A DNA stretch of 64,000 nucleotides from Micropterus salmoides. Taxonomy: Eukaryota; Chordata; Actinopteri; Centrarchiformes; Centrarchidae. Positions 43,258-56,160 of this stretch are shown piece after piece. The notes under the pieces were generated by a model. The model did not search any database, was not told the DNA's origin, and saw nothing but the letters and a program-made list of their open reading frames with translations. Positions within the stretch are counted from its first letter, which is position 1; each line of letters opens with the position of its first letter. The DNA is taken from assembly GCF_014851395.1 (NCBI RefSeq), contig NW_024040707.1:15299457-15363456 (forward strand), in the 5' to 3' direction. A program made the position numbers and the translations under genes.

Positions 43258-44135
43258 CTGTTGAAAGTAGGCTATCTGAGTTATGAAATGATGCTGTGCT
43301 TTGATGCAAAAAACACAGAAAATAGAACCTGTTCCGAAAACTATAATGACGGACAAAAGTTTCAGAGTTGGTGTGTAATCCAACACAAAGCCACCAGACT
43401 AAAATTATTGATTTATCAATAGAGTCTAGTGGCTTTAACAAGTAGTGACTGATTGTGGTTAAACAAACAGAATCTAACTCTATTAAAAATGGTCTGTCAA
43501 CATGGATCATTTGCATAATGTTGTCAGACACTTGTAATAACAATCTGTACCTGTCAGTGGAAAAACACTTTAGTGGACATACTTTGACGGGGTGCAATTG
43601 CCCACAAGTATTCAGTAGGCCTATATCACTGCTGCTGACTGCAGCGCACTCGCTCAATACTGGACCAATTTAAAACCAATTAGTCGCAGGTTGCAATATG
43701 CCAGTTATCCTTTAAGGCATAAAAAAAATATTTATCACAGCTTATATATATCCCTCATGAAATGTTTATGTTTTTGTCATCTCTTTCCTAAAACCACACT
43801 ATTATGTGTCCGTCTTGCTCTCTTCCATTTGGAAATTTCTTGTCAGCAGATGCTGTGTTCAGACAGTTTCACACAAAAATGTACAATGACCAGCCGTAAC
43901 AGTTTGGGGCAGAAATGTTTCCATAACATAAGGGCTCTGAATGAAATGAAAGGATCACCCATATACTGTTTAGCTTGTTTATGTCACACTGCCACAAGCA
44001 GGGAGGTGACAGTTGGTGTGTTGTGTGTTTGTGTTTGAGCTGTGAGAGGCGCTGGGTGGGTTTTGGTTTTGTCCATCTGTGTGTGGTTTCTGTCTCTCTC
44101 GCTCCCTCTAGCCTGTCCTTTCCTCCCTCTCCCTC

Positions 44136-44680
44136 AGGGCGGACTTGTGGGCTGCACCATTGGGCAGTTCTCCCCAGCTGCAGGCAATCTGCTGCTCACA
44201 CACCTGTCTCCTGTCATCATCAGGACTAGCTTTTATACCCTGCCATCTCTTCAGTTCCCTGCTGGATTATTAAGTCTAGTTTGTGAGTGATACGATGACC
44301 AACTTAATCCTGTCTCCTGTTACTTCTGTGCCTGTTTTTGACTCTGTTTTCCTGTGCCCTGCTTAGTGTTCTTCAAGACCCCTGCTCTGCTCTCATGCCG
44401 CTCTGTTACGGAGAATGCCTGGCTGGAGATTTCCCCATTGCAGACTCACCGTCAGCCCTGTTTACCTGCCTTGCCAGGCCTCGCACTTCCCTGCTACACC
44501 ATACCACACCTGAGGAACCTTACCTCCAGCATCAAGCCTATCTCCCCATATCTTGTGTTAATTAGCTGTGTGAAAATCCTCCTGAGCTGTGTTCTTGTCT
44601 GCATCTGGGTTCTGAGCCACGAATTTCCCTGGCAGTTTAGAAGTAGCCCATATGTATGGACTACAGTTGAAAATTAGCCT
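44136..44680 (+). mobile_element. Retroelement-derived fragment (tentative)
   Basis: 'ccagctgcaggcaatctgct', 'cctgtcatcatcaggacta', 'tttataccctgcc' and 'tgcatctgggttctgagcc' resemble phrases common in teleost LTR-type repeats. No protein domain and no paired ends were seen. Confidence 0.35.
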
Positions 44681-45254
44681 GCTGGCTAACACTGGCACAT
44701 TTACAGAAATGTTGATTAATGTGCACTGTCCTTAAATAAATAAATGAGAAAATAAATGAGAAATGTGCACTGAAGTCAGATTTTTCTCCATGGGATTTAT
44801 TATACTGTGATGTTGCACAGATAAATTGTTAAGGCTATTTACTGTCTCCACTCTGGATCAATGAAGTTAAAAGAGGGAAGGATGAGTGGGGGTAGTGGTG
44901 TTTGTGGGGTGGTCATTTACTCTATGGGGACTTGCCCTTGAACATTAAAATCCATTGCATTCCTACCAAGCAGCACGCCATAAAGCGACAGAGGAATCAT
45001 AATTGACCATGAGTGCAGTGGGTTGGCTGTCTAAAGTACCATGAGGTGTGACATGACATACAATGAGATACAAGTCAGGTGGTTGCAACGTTGGATCTCA
45101 CAGGATGCAAAAACCTGGAAAAGACATTTGTGAATAGCCCAGGCTAAGTGAGCAAGGCCACATGAGGTTTAAAGTTATTTAAACAATATTTACAACCAAG
45201 ACAAAATAAATGTAATAATTGAATCTGCAAATCACTGGTGGTTGCAATGTTTAA

Positions 45255-45430
45255 TGTATGTAAATGGTCTGCACTTGCGTAGCGCCTTTCTAGTATTCGG
45301 ATGAAAGCGCTTTTACACTACCTCACATTCACCCATATATACTGTATGTATATACACCAACGGCAGAGGCTCAGTATCTTACACCTTGGCATGCAGACTA
45401 TAGGAGCGAACCGCCAATCCTGCAACACTG
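45255..45430 (+). repeat. 'tagcgcctttctagt' dispersed teleost repeat, copy 1
   Basis: Shares 'gtagcgcctttctagt', 'aaagcgcttttacactac' and 'cagtatctt' with 60985-61235, same orientation. Copy 1 is more degraded. Confidence 0.75.
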
Positions 45431-47079
45431 TTATATGTACATGTGGTGAAGCCTAAATAATCCAGGCCTGTCCTGCCCAGATTTAGCACATCAGGTTAGA
45501 TGGCTCCGCCCATCTCTACAAGATGGCAACTTGCAATGGGAAAAACATTGGCAGATTATATATATTTTTGAGTATATGATGGATTAGACATATGGTGTCT
45601 TCAAAGTGGTTGTGAACAGTTGGCCTTTGACAATAGTTAAGTTGTGTGATGAAAAGAAATCAATAGTCTGTTGAAAATTCCTGTGGTCATCCCCTCCGCC
45701 TGCGCAAACAATGGACAGAGCAAATAATTATAGAGGTGAGGAAAAATCAAAAAGACAAAGCACAAGGGAGCAAGACAGGACATAGGATCTGGACATTTTT
45801 AGTGAGGTAAGCTGGAGTCACAGTAGGCGGCAGTACTTCTCACAGTGTTAATTAGTGTCCGTGCTGAGCGGGTTTCTGGGACCTGGCCTCCTGCAGCACC
45901 CAGCCTGTCTAGTCCTCACCCTAAACCAGCCTGTCTGTGTAAGCACTGGGACAGGGTGAGATGGTGCGACAATGGACAACTTTTTTGACAAGTCTTCTTT
46001 TTTCTCCCCATAGCCTCAAGTGGGTACTTAACCTAACCACCATGAATCAGGCTCGCCATGGCAGAAGAATGCAATCGTCTTATTTGCACCACAGCAATAA
46101 CATCTTACTGCTAAAGGTCTCACAGATTAGCACCGAAAACAGTCCAATGACTCAATGACAAAGAAAAAAAAATACCCCACCTCCTATTACTTATCACCTC
46201 ATCTTCACCTCTTACATGCCCCATACCCTAAAACTCTGCTGCACTTCAGCTTCAGCCACTTATAGTCCCCATGGTGTCATGCTCTGTAAGTGTCATATGT
46301 ATTGAGCACATGGTAGTGAATGGCTTTCAGCATGGTGTGCAGGACATAAATAGTCCCTCTTTAAATGAACAATGGGCTATGACTGGCATACTGGAGGTCT
46401 GAAGATAGAGAGGCCTCCTTATGGTGCAGTGCACATATGCATTCTACAGGGATTGTATAAGGCTCACATCAAAGTCATTATCTCTCTTACTTAATTGTCT
46501 GTTGGAATTGAAGGACCATGAGCTTGTGTCAACGACCATAATAGTAATGGAAAAGTACTGAAAGGGTAAAACATAAAATAAATCACTCAGAACAGTTTTG
46601 TCATCACACACCTACACAGTGCACACTCTCCTCAAGCTGGGACCTGAGTGGGAATCATCCTGTGAATGTATTTGTTGCAAAGCCTGATAAGAATTGCTTA
46701 GACGTGTCCTCTGGATGTCACAATACCCTGAGGGAGAAGGTGTCACAGAGGAAGATATCAGGCAGAACAAGGACTGCTCTGCTCTGTGATTCCTCTCTCC
46801 TGTCTGTGGCTATACCGTTTATTCCTGTGCCCCAGTACTGGCCTCACACATTAATTCCATTGATTTACAGTATTTTTCATCCCATATATATTTAGGGCTG
46901 AGCAATTTATATTTAAAATTCTTCAATACAGGCGCTAATGATAATAATTTGAATTGAAAGAACCAATAGGCCAACCAAAATTATACTTTTTTCAGTACTT
47001 ACTCTGGGAAACATCAATGTTTAAAATGTTTAGCCATGCTAACGATAAATCTCCCACTTTGGTTTAGACTGTAATATCT

Positions 47080-47215
47080 TAACTATTGGGTGGTTTGTCA
47101 TGAGATCTTGTATTGACATTCATGATTCTGAGAGGATGAATCCTACTGATTTCGGTGATCCCCTGAATTTTCCTCCAGTAGAATGTCTCAACAACTATTG
47201 GATAGAGATGCAGAA
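47080..47215. repeat. Dispersed teleost repeat fragment
   Basis: 'gacattcatgattctgagag', 'gatgaatcctactgatttcg' and 'tctcaacaactattggat' match a repeat I remember as abundant in teleosts. Non-coding. Confidence 0.55.
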
Positions 47216-50030
47216 GCGAAAGCCATTGAATCACAATGGTTTTATTTTTATAACAATTGTGAACATGCAAGGGGGCAGGCAACGAAAGCAGGGCAGGCAG
47301 AGGGAAACAGGACAAAACAAAATGAGGCAGGTCAGGCAGAGCTCTCCAGACTCGAGGACCAAAAATCTGAGACACAAGAAAAATACAGGACGTTAGAAAG
47401 GCGCAGCAATCAAAAAATTACACAAGACTTATCTTAGACCTGAAGCTATTACACATGTACCACTGAGTTTAAAAAGACTATCTGGCAAGGACTAAAGTGA
47501 AGAGCCGGGGTTTTTATCTGTAAAGGTTGATTGTGGAATTGGCTACAGGTGAGAAAGAAACAATCACTGATTGGCCTTGCATACCACGTGAAATACCATG
47601 TAATGTGTTGTATATCAACTGGTGCTACTAAAATTTGCTAGGTTGATGTTAACAACAACAGTGTTTTCTGATGCTACAAACGCTGTTTGATATTGCCTTG
47701 ACTTGTGTGTTGTGTGGCAAATGAAACGCATCCAACTTGGGTTTCCTTGTCGAGTCCTAAGCTCTGACTTCCAATAATGGAGCGCATTATTCGTTATGAC
47801 TTTTTGTTTAGTTTTTATTAGTGTTAGTGTTAGTTTTAGTCTTCATTGCTGCAGGATGCCAAGTTCAGTTCAGTTTAATTCAGTCCAGTTTAGTTTTTTC
47901 ACAAAACATTAAAATACAAGTACAATCATTAGAAATAATGCAGATATGTGTGATTTTTTAAGCTGTGTGAAGCTTGTGCGTAGGGGCCCAAACAATAAGG
48001 AAATATATATATTTGAAGTACTAACACATTGTCTAAATAAACACTTTAATAAATGAAGCAGATGCAATCTACAGTATAATTTCTATCCTACATACAGAAA
48101 ACCCAAAGAGCAAACTATCCTAATCCTACTACCCAGTGGTCCCAAGACATTAATTACATCAGTCTCTAACTCTATCATTCTTGGTTAAATATGTGAAATA
48201 CAATAAATGGAGGTGAAATACAATTGATGGACAGCTAAGACATTTGAAGATAGTGTCACCTTGGAGCCACAAATAACAGGTCCCTAGCACCCTGAAGGCA
48301 AGTAAGAAGTTATGTTAAAATCTAAACCTTTATTAATCAAAAATAGATATCAATGAGATATCAATGACCCCACAAAACACACACTAACTTATATGCACTA
48401 AATGTAATGACCAGCAGACATGTTAACCCAGTGCAAGGGGAGCTCACAATCAATGGATAAGGGGCAAGTTTATCCCACACGCAGGATGAGCACTAAGCCA
48501 GACCATCAGAACAGTACAAAACGAAACAAGGAAAAGAAAAGCACCAAGACAGTGACTCAATATCTGCAACCCAAACTAAACAAAACACAACTCTATACAG
48601 TTGTTGCATTCATATTATTTTGTACATATGTATGTATAAAAGATAATAGAAAACTTGTTCAAACCCCACCAACTAAGCCGATCCCTACCTGAGTCTCCCA
48701 GTTAGCCTACCCCTAACGTTACACAGGGCTCTCCTCGTGACAGCGATCGCCACCTGCTATGCTGCAGCCAGACACCGCCCTGACCCGGGTTGTCCTGATG
48801 GACAAAGCAATTGTGGCAGGACAGCTACATGAAACGCAGCACGCCAGCTCTTCGTGTGGAGGACAAAAGCATAAGACACCCATGACTCACCAACAGGTGC
48901 CTATCGGCTAATCACCACGCGCGCCACTGAACTTCGTCTGGCCAGACCAACTGCCCTGCAACGCCCCTTCCCTCGGCTTCATATCCACCCAAAATGTAGG
49001 CTTATTTAGGTCCTATGAAATAAATAAATAAATAAATAAATGAAAATTAAGGACATTTACTCTTTCATTTTAGTTTTGCAAACCTTCACTACAGTTTTAG
49101 TTAGTTATCGTTTTATTTCAGTTAACGACATTGTTTTTTCACATCTAATTTTCATTATTTCGTTTGTCTTCGTTAACAATAATAACCTTGATCAGTATCA
49201 GCCCTCATAATCTCCAGTATTGGTCTGGTTCTGACAAGTTAAAAGACAATACAATCCTGAGTGTGTGAATAAATCCAAAATGACCCTTAAAGAGGGCGGG
49301 TCAGTGCGCTTGTGTAGGCGTAGCATGTATGTGTTTAGCCCTGCAGTCTATGATGTAGCCTAGTGGCAGAGAGATGGAGCCCCAGCCTCACTGCTGTTGT
49401 GCCGAGTTGTCCGCACCTCGCGGAACATTTGTATTATTTATCACCATTGATAAACCAGACAAAGAATATTATATTATTTTTAAATAGTACTTGAAATAGA
49501 CCCGCAAGGAACCATGACATGCATTTGTCGGCCGAACGGCAGCACGCAAAACTCTGCAGAAGACCGTGAATGGCAGACGAGCAGATCAGAGAGGAAATGA
49601 TCAACAATTAGCCTCAGTTTATCTGTAATGTTAAATGTACAGTTTAAGTTGCAGTGACTAATGTATAGAGGCTGCAAGAAGTAACACTTTCAGTTCATCA
49701 GCAACCTCTGTAAATCACAGAGTGTTGAGCAGAGCAGCCGGGGGACATGGGAAACTTAAATGCTAATGTCATGAGGCCCAACAGTTACAATGTTTCTGTT
49801 GTAGACAGCGGAGGACAGCTTACTTGTGATGTTGACAGAGCAGCTGTCAACTGCGTGTTTGAGCCACAGAACTAAACTGACAGATGTGCATTGTAGCACG
49901 ATACTAACAATCTCTCCGAAAAGGCAGATTGTTGAGACATTATAATCGTCCACGATCTAATATCATAATATCGCACACATATCGTCTATGGAATACTATA
50001 CTAATTTGTTGTTGCAACCTTTCTGTCTGA
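47216..50030. other. Intergenic, mixed composition
   Basis: Includes (AAAT)n at 49017-49041 and a GC-richer patch at about 48700-48990. Noncoding sequence at about 49300-49980 has a transposon-like look ('cacgatctaatatcataata') but no delimited ends. No protein recognised. Confidence 0.5.
49017..49041 (+). repeat. (AAAT)n microsatellite
   Basis: Six AAAT units. Confidence 0.9.
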
Positions 50031-50455
50031 AATCTGTTCTTACAATTAAGTTGTCCTACAAAAGGCAATTGTAGTATCCCTTTTCGAAGAACATCATTTG
50101 CCCAGGCTTCTTTTTCGGTAAAAGGGGCAAAATTATGGAACTCTCTACCAGATCACTTGAAATGTATCCCGACATTAGCCTCCTTCAAAAAAAACACTGC
50201 TCTCATATTTAGTCTTTACACGTTGCCCAATCTGTATATATTTTATCCTTTTTTATTTTCTTCCATTGTACTTCATTTTTGTTTTTTGTTTTGTTAAGCT
50301 GTATTTTTTAATCAAAAAGCCCTACTAGGGACAAGTGACGTGAATTAGCTTCAGCTAAAAACACTATGATACACACATCAGATGTCTGTCAAAGTTTATC
50401 TTTGTTTTTGTATCTGTCCCTATTTAAATAAACTTAAAACAAAACAAAACAAACA
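50031..50455 (+). pseudogene. Non-LTR retrotransposon 3' remnant (RT C-terminus and tail)
   Basis: The frame from about 50031 to the stop near 50296 reads RRTSFAQASFSVKGAKLWNS followed by LPDHLKCIPTLASFKKNTAL. The VKGAKLWNSLP...L.SFKK pattern is the usual C-terminus of LINE reverse transcriptases. It is followed by a 3' UTR and an A-rich (AAAAC)n tail ending near 50455. Everything upstream of the last 85 or so codons is missing, the usual outcome of 5' truncation. Clade not assigned. Confidence 0.8.
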
Positions 50456-52415
50456 GTCCTCTGTGGCACATGCTAATCTTATCAATATCAAACTGTTATT
50501 GTGAATGACAAAATTACAGTAATGTGTTGAAAGCACAAGATTATAAATCATAATTATAAGGTCACTGTTAAATTGCAGCCTTATCTAATGCAATACAGTG
50601 CAGATTGATCTCTGACAGTCTGGAATTAGAGACAAATTATTAAAGATGAAATACGTAAATATTACCTGTCTTTCAACACCTGGCAAGAGAAGATACTTAG
50701 GTGTTAGTCAGACAAAGCATTTGTCGGGTGCTCGGGGTCTTTAGAGACCTTTGTTCCTACATTCTTGAGAATTAAATACAGCACATCACAAAATGAGCCA
50801 TTAAAATGCATTTTCAAAACTTGTGTCTATAACTGTTAGCCACCTCATTTGTGACTGGCATAACGGTAGAAGTGGCAGCAGCACCAAAAACAAAGTCTTT
50901 CATTTTGAGGCACTTGAGCGACTTCTTTTTTTCTCCCTCAACTTTTCAGCACCACCTTTGCATTTTGTCGCATGTCTTTATCCATGATTTTTGAAGCACA
51001 AATAGCAGGACTGTGTGTGATTGATTGACATGGCCTATCACATTACAACAGCCCCGCCCTAACCCCCTCTAGGCCAGTAACCACACACTGTGAGCCAGTC
51101 GAGCAAGCCACATGCTGATGGATTTTCAACTGCAGTTTTTTGTCTCCGTTTTAATACTATATGATTTATCGGCCCAATTGTCAAGCGGCCTACTGTGAAA
51201 ACTCCATGTACTAACTATTGCCCGTCTGCCCTTGCAGAAAAACGTAACTTGTGCCATGGCACATTGACAATATATGCTATGTGGGTGGGGTGCAGGCTTA
51301 AGGATTAAGTTAAAAACCTACAGACCATTGCAGGCATTATACAAAGATAACAAAGATAGGCAACAAATAATAATTGTATTATAATAATATGTATTTTTTT
51401 ATTTAGTACTCCGTTACATTACATACCAGCTGACCAAATTTCTATATTTTAATGTCTGTCTGGCATCATAAGGACTGCTTTCATTTCACATCTTGTTGAA
51501 ACGGTTGCATTCCGATGCTCGCGAGTCCAGTCCGCGAGATTCACCAGAGAAGTTTTGGAAACACACACGAATTGAGGAGAGGAAAGGGAAAAGAGATTTT
51601 ACATGGCTTTTAATCAAGAATGTACAGACATGTACATTCCTCCCACGGGCAGTCCAATACCAGAATATCTCATAGAACTCCAATGCTAGCTGGGAGGACA
51701 AACTAGAGCTCACGTTTCTCACTGAACACGAGAAATTGGTAGCTCTGTAAGAGGGAATGAAAGAGAAGAAGAAGAAGAGGCATTACAGCTATTCATTTGT
51801 TATGATGTGTTGAGTGTTTATTAAAAAATTGGTTAAGACTACACTTCATCACTTCAAGCTACACTTTTTATTTCATTTTTTCTAAAAAAATTAGGCACTT
51901 TATTTTAGTTTACTTAAATTTAGAATTTATTATTAGAGGAGTTATTTATTATCCCTCCAGTTTGATGTGAAATATTATTTGATTTGACAGTCCGTTGTTG
52001 ACTAAAAACATATGTTGATACAACTATAAGTTATGATACTGAATGATAACGCAAGTTAGTCATTTTGATGTTCTGGACCTTTGCTTCGGGAAATTTTCTC
52101 TAACTGGACCTCTGGAATTCTAATTGAATACCCCTGCTGTAAAGTAAGCATACTCACACCCACACGCAAAAACGCATATTTAACACATAGTCTTCAGTGG
52201 TTCCCAGTGATGACAAAAGTACTGAGAACTTTCACTTAATTAAAAGTACCAATACAATATAAAAATACTTAACCTACATTGAAAATGTTAATTAAAGTAA
52301 AAGATTTATGAACAAAATGTACATAAAGTATTAAAAGTAAAACATATGCATAAGGCAGAAAAATGGCCCCTGAGCTGTTGCAGAATAGATAACAGCAAGT
52401 GTAAAAACAACATAT
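50456..52415. other. Intergenic, nothing recognised
   Basis: AT-rich unique-looking sequence; small open frames only. Confidence 0.6.
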
Positions 52416-52417
52416 AC

Positions 52418-52960
52418 ATAATAACAGCTTTATTTGTATAGCACTTTTTAATACAGGTAACAAAGTGCTTTACAGCAATCAATGTAAAACACAAGTAAAA
52501 CACAAGTCAAATAAAAACTCTGTCACACAGTGGTGTGCAATGAATAAAACATAAAACAGGTCAATGTACAATAAAGGAAAAATGAATTACACATCAAGTA
52601 GTGGCTTGAATTCAACAAATAAAACATAAACAAGTCAGAATACAAATAATGGAGAAATGTGTTACACATCACACACTGAAAGCTATTTTGTCTAAATGAG
52701 TCTTAAGAAGTGAGATGAAACTAGGAACAGACTCTGCGAGCCTGATCTCCTCTGGTAGTCTGTTCCAAAGTGTAGGGGCCCTGACAACAAAGGCCCTGTC
52801 TCCTTTGGTTTTTAGCCTAGACCTTAGAACAGTTAACAACGCCCTACCAGAGTATCTCAGTCAGTGTCATGGCTCATAGGGGGATAAAAGAGATATACAA
52901 AGGTGCTCATGTCTGGCTTTAAAAGTAACAAATTTTAAAATTAGCACTAAAAGAATAAGG
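52418..52960 (+). repeat. Dispersed teleost repeat ('tttatttgtatagcactttt')
   Basis: Starts with 'tttatttgtatagcactttt' and 'caaagtgctttacagcaatc', then continues with 'ctgatctcctctggtagtct' and 'gttccaaagtgtaggggccc'. I recognise this as a common teleost dispersed repeat. It encodes nothing intact here. Confidence 0.7.
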
Positions 52961-55900
52961 ATGCTAAAACATCAGAGCGATGAACAGAGAGACTGGTTGC
53001 TTGGGGGTACAGTGCTCTGTAAAGTGAGAGCTGGCAACTGAACACATAAATAAAAACCGAAAAAGTACCAGAGAGTGCAACACTGAGGCTACCATCTTTT
53101 CTTATTCTTGCACATGTGCATACATCTGCATTTATATTGGCCAGAGAAGAGTTTGACTGTGAGGAATAGATTTCAATTTCCTGTGTAATAGAACTCTAAA
53201 ATTTGAGTTCTGGGTGCCTGTATGATTGTCAACCTGCCAGCATGAAGTTGATGCCCCTGCCCATTAATGTGGTGTCGGGCGTAGGCAATCTTTATTAAAT
53301 GCTAAATAAAATGTCTATTTTAATGTCTGCAACCAAAGCACCTCTCCATCTTGCACACTCACAGATGTGCACATTTCCACACAAAATATGAAGAGGATTG
53401 CAGGATTCTTTCAGCAATAGCAGAACCAATTTACAAGCTGACAAAGGTTGTTTTGAATACACTCCAGTGCAGTCATCAAGCCTATTTATATCATATTCAT
53501 CCCAGTAACAGGCACAAAACCTGACCCATCGACGCAATGTATCGTATAATGCAATTCATGCAATTCATCTCCAAGTCAAGCAGAAAACACACACACACAC
53601 ACACACTGAAACATACACTTGTGTATACACTCTTGCACACACTAAGTATGACCACAAACATTCAACCTGTATCCCTTAAGCTTTTTGACTTTTTGGGAGC
53701 GCAACACCAGCTTTACGTAGCAGTAGGTAGGTGATTGAGGCAATTGAGATAGGGATTATTGCACATTATTCTCCAAAGCAGTTTAAACATCTTGCATTTT
53801 GATTAAAGTCCCACAATCTGTGGTTTATAGTGTGTCTGTTGTATTGCATTAAAGATCATCACATACTAGGAGTTGCCTGGTTACTGATACGTCACAATGT
53901 CTGTCACTTCAATCAGCCATAATAATATTAAAGACTATAATAATAATAATAATAAAGACCAATACATTTACTGAATAATAATAAACAGTAGTCCACATGA
54001 ACACACATTTTCACGTATCTATACAGAGTTGGTGTGGTGGTGGTATATGTATATGTGACTTTCCTATAATGCAGCTAGTTGGGTTACTATGGAAAATATG
54101 CAATAATTAAATCCTCTGTGAAAAGTCTGTGAGCTGCAAGGGGGTTGTGGTGCAATTCAAGCACACTTTTCAGCAGCTGGTGCCCTACAGCGATATGTCA
54201 CCAAGCTATGTCTGCATAACAGAATTCATCTGGAGATGCATGTGATAAACATGTATCCTGTATTTGTATGCATTTGTATGTATGTTTTGAATTTGAAGGA
54301 GTTATTTTAATGGAGAAAGACAAAGCCTATGAAATATGTCCCTATCACATAAACGCATTCCCCAGCCGACACCTACTATATGGTTCCATGATTGATTCAG
54401 TTTCTCCTCTCACTAAAGAGCTTTCAAAGACTGCTAAAATGCCTCACGTCTTTTGGTCCAACACCAGCACAAAGACTGCAGATTTGCTCTACCTTCACTG
54501 TTGAAATTAAATCTGCAGCTTAAAGTGGAAGTGAATAACCTCAGGTTTGGAGTTAAGGTTAAAAGTAACACCTTTGTCCTTTAATCAAATTACCATATTT
54601 CATTAAACTGGCCCAAGCTGAAACCTTAGGCTAAATCATACACACACTTAATTACTACCTCCCTCTATCTCCAGTGACCTACATTAAAAAGGGTTTGTCA
54701 CAGAGAGTGATTGAATAGTTTAAATTCAAGTCACATATGGTCCATGCTGAGAGTAAGCATAGGATGTAGAAGAATAGGTTGTGATGTTACTATGCAAAGC
54801 TCTTTTATATACACAAATGTAAAAGTAACAGTTCAGTCAAGGCAACTTTCTTCAAAGAAACTGATATTTATGCTGCAGTAAGTTAAGTTTGGTGGTATAT
54901 CTCTGTTCTGGGATCTCCCCGCCATAAGGCAGGAAGAGCACCTCCCTGCCCATCCATGTGCATGCATGGAACACCCAAGGCAGAGAGCAGCAGTAAAGAC
55001 ACCGAACGAGTACAAAACAGAGAAGGTATTAATAACAGAATGACATGATTAATCAGATTCAGCCTGACAGGAGGATCTGGGGTGGCGGCAGGTTACAAGC
55101 TGCTTGCAGAGAAAGCAGCAAGGGCAGGCAGGCTATAGCAGCTTAAATAAGGTAGCTTCTATGGAATTTGTCAATGCATGCTAAGAGAGGACTCAAGTGA
55201 GCTGTCAGCTGATATAGCTGGCTTTCAGATGGTTGCTATCAGCTGATGTGCTGGGTTTGTGAGCTTTAATTTGTTGCCAGCCTGAATTAACACTGCTTGA
55301 TTAGTATAGAATGCATACTTTCTCATATTAGCTATAGCTATATATAAACATATTTTGTGAATACTGAACTATTAGTATACATGAAAAGAGTACTCCGCCA
55401 GTTTCACATTACACTCATATAACACTGTCAGAATCATGCTGGACAGAGCAGCGACGCCCCCGGTACTGGGAGCAGCACGCGATTTTCGCGCAAAATGCAA
55501 ATGGTCTAAAACTTCACAGTCAGTTTGAACCTAGACACATTTTAAATTGCAAAAATCATTAAGAGGCATAGGCCTACTGAGTCAGACTGTCACTTTACAA
55601 TCACAGGTCCATGAGCAGCCTAAACTGTGTCTAATCTGACACAGGCTGTGACTAATCTGTTATTGCCAACGGCATTTAGTCCCGTCAGGTTACAGCTGAA
55701 TAAACAGGCCTGTAGCTATTTAAAATGAATAACAGGCTGTAGGAGAATCCCAGCACTTTATCATTCATTAAGGAAATTCCAGTCTGGTAAATGACGAATG
55801 AGCAGCGCTATATAAAAGTAATAACGTTAAAGTATTGATCCTCCACTCCTGCGTATTAGAGCCAATCATGGTCTGTGTTGGCATGCATTCATATTTCTAG

Positions 55901-55990
55901 CTCCACCCGATTAAAATGGAGGTCTTCATTTACCCGTTGCCATGGTGAATCGTAGTATCAGAGCTCCATTGATGATGGCTTTTCTTCATC
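52961..55990. other. Intergenic with simple repeats
   Basis: (CA)n at 53586-53606 and (AAT)n near 53935-53955. No gene recognised. Confidence 0.6.
53586..53606 (+). repeat. (CA)n microsatellite
   Basis: About ten CA units. Confidence 0.9.
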
Positions 55991-55997
55991 CCCACGC

Positions 55998-56160
55998 ATA
56001 CGCTTCAATCAGGCTCAACATACTCAGAGTTGACTGAACTTATTCTGATCGGCCTTTCTGAAACCGAAAACTCGGAGTTTGACAGCTCAGAGTTCGTCAA
56101 CCCAGAGTTCAGGTTTATACTCAAGAGTTTGTTGAACCTGCTTTCTGAAACAGGGCCCTG
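55998..56160. repeat. Possible Harbinger-like repeat fragment
   Basis: Several versions of 'ctcagagtt' in both orientations, 'gaaaactcggagtt' and 'gttgaacctgctttctgaaa' recall a teleost PIF/Harbinger-type element I remember. No ends were paired. Confidence 0.35.

Larger units (their letters stand above)
43258..47079. other. Intergenic with repeat fragments
   Basis: No recognised gene. It holds an LTR-like fragment (44136-44680) and a short dispersed repeat (45255-45430). TAGGGCTGAGCAATTT near 46892 resembles a hAT terminus but has no partner. Confidence 0.55.

Noticed and set aside
42926..43264. 112-residue plus-strand frame, Ser/Leu/Pro-rich
   Set aside because: Antisense of the GA-rich segment; composition alone explains it. 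The minus-strand reading is only slightly more convincing and is listed with low confidence.
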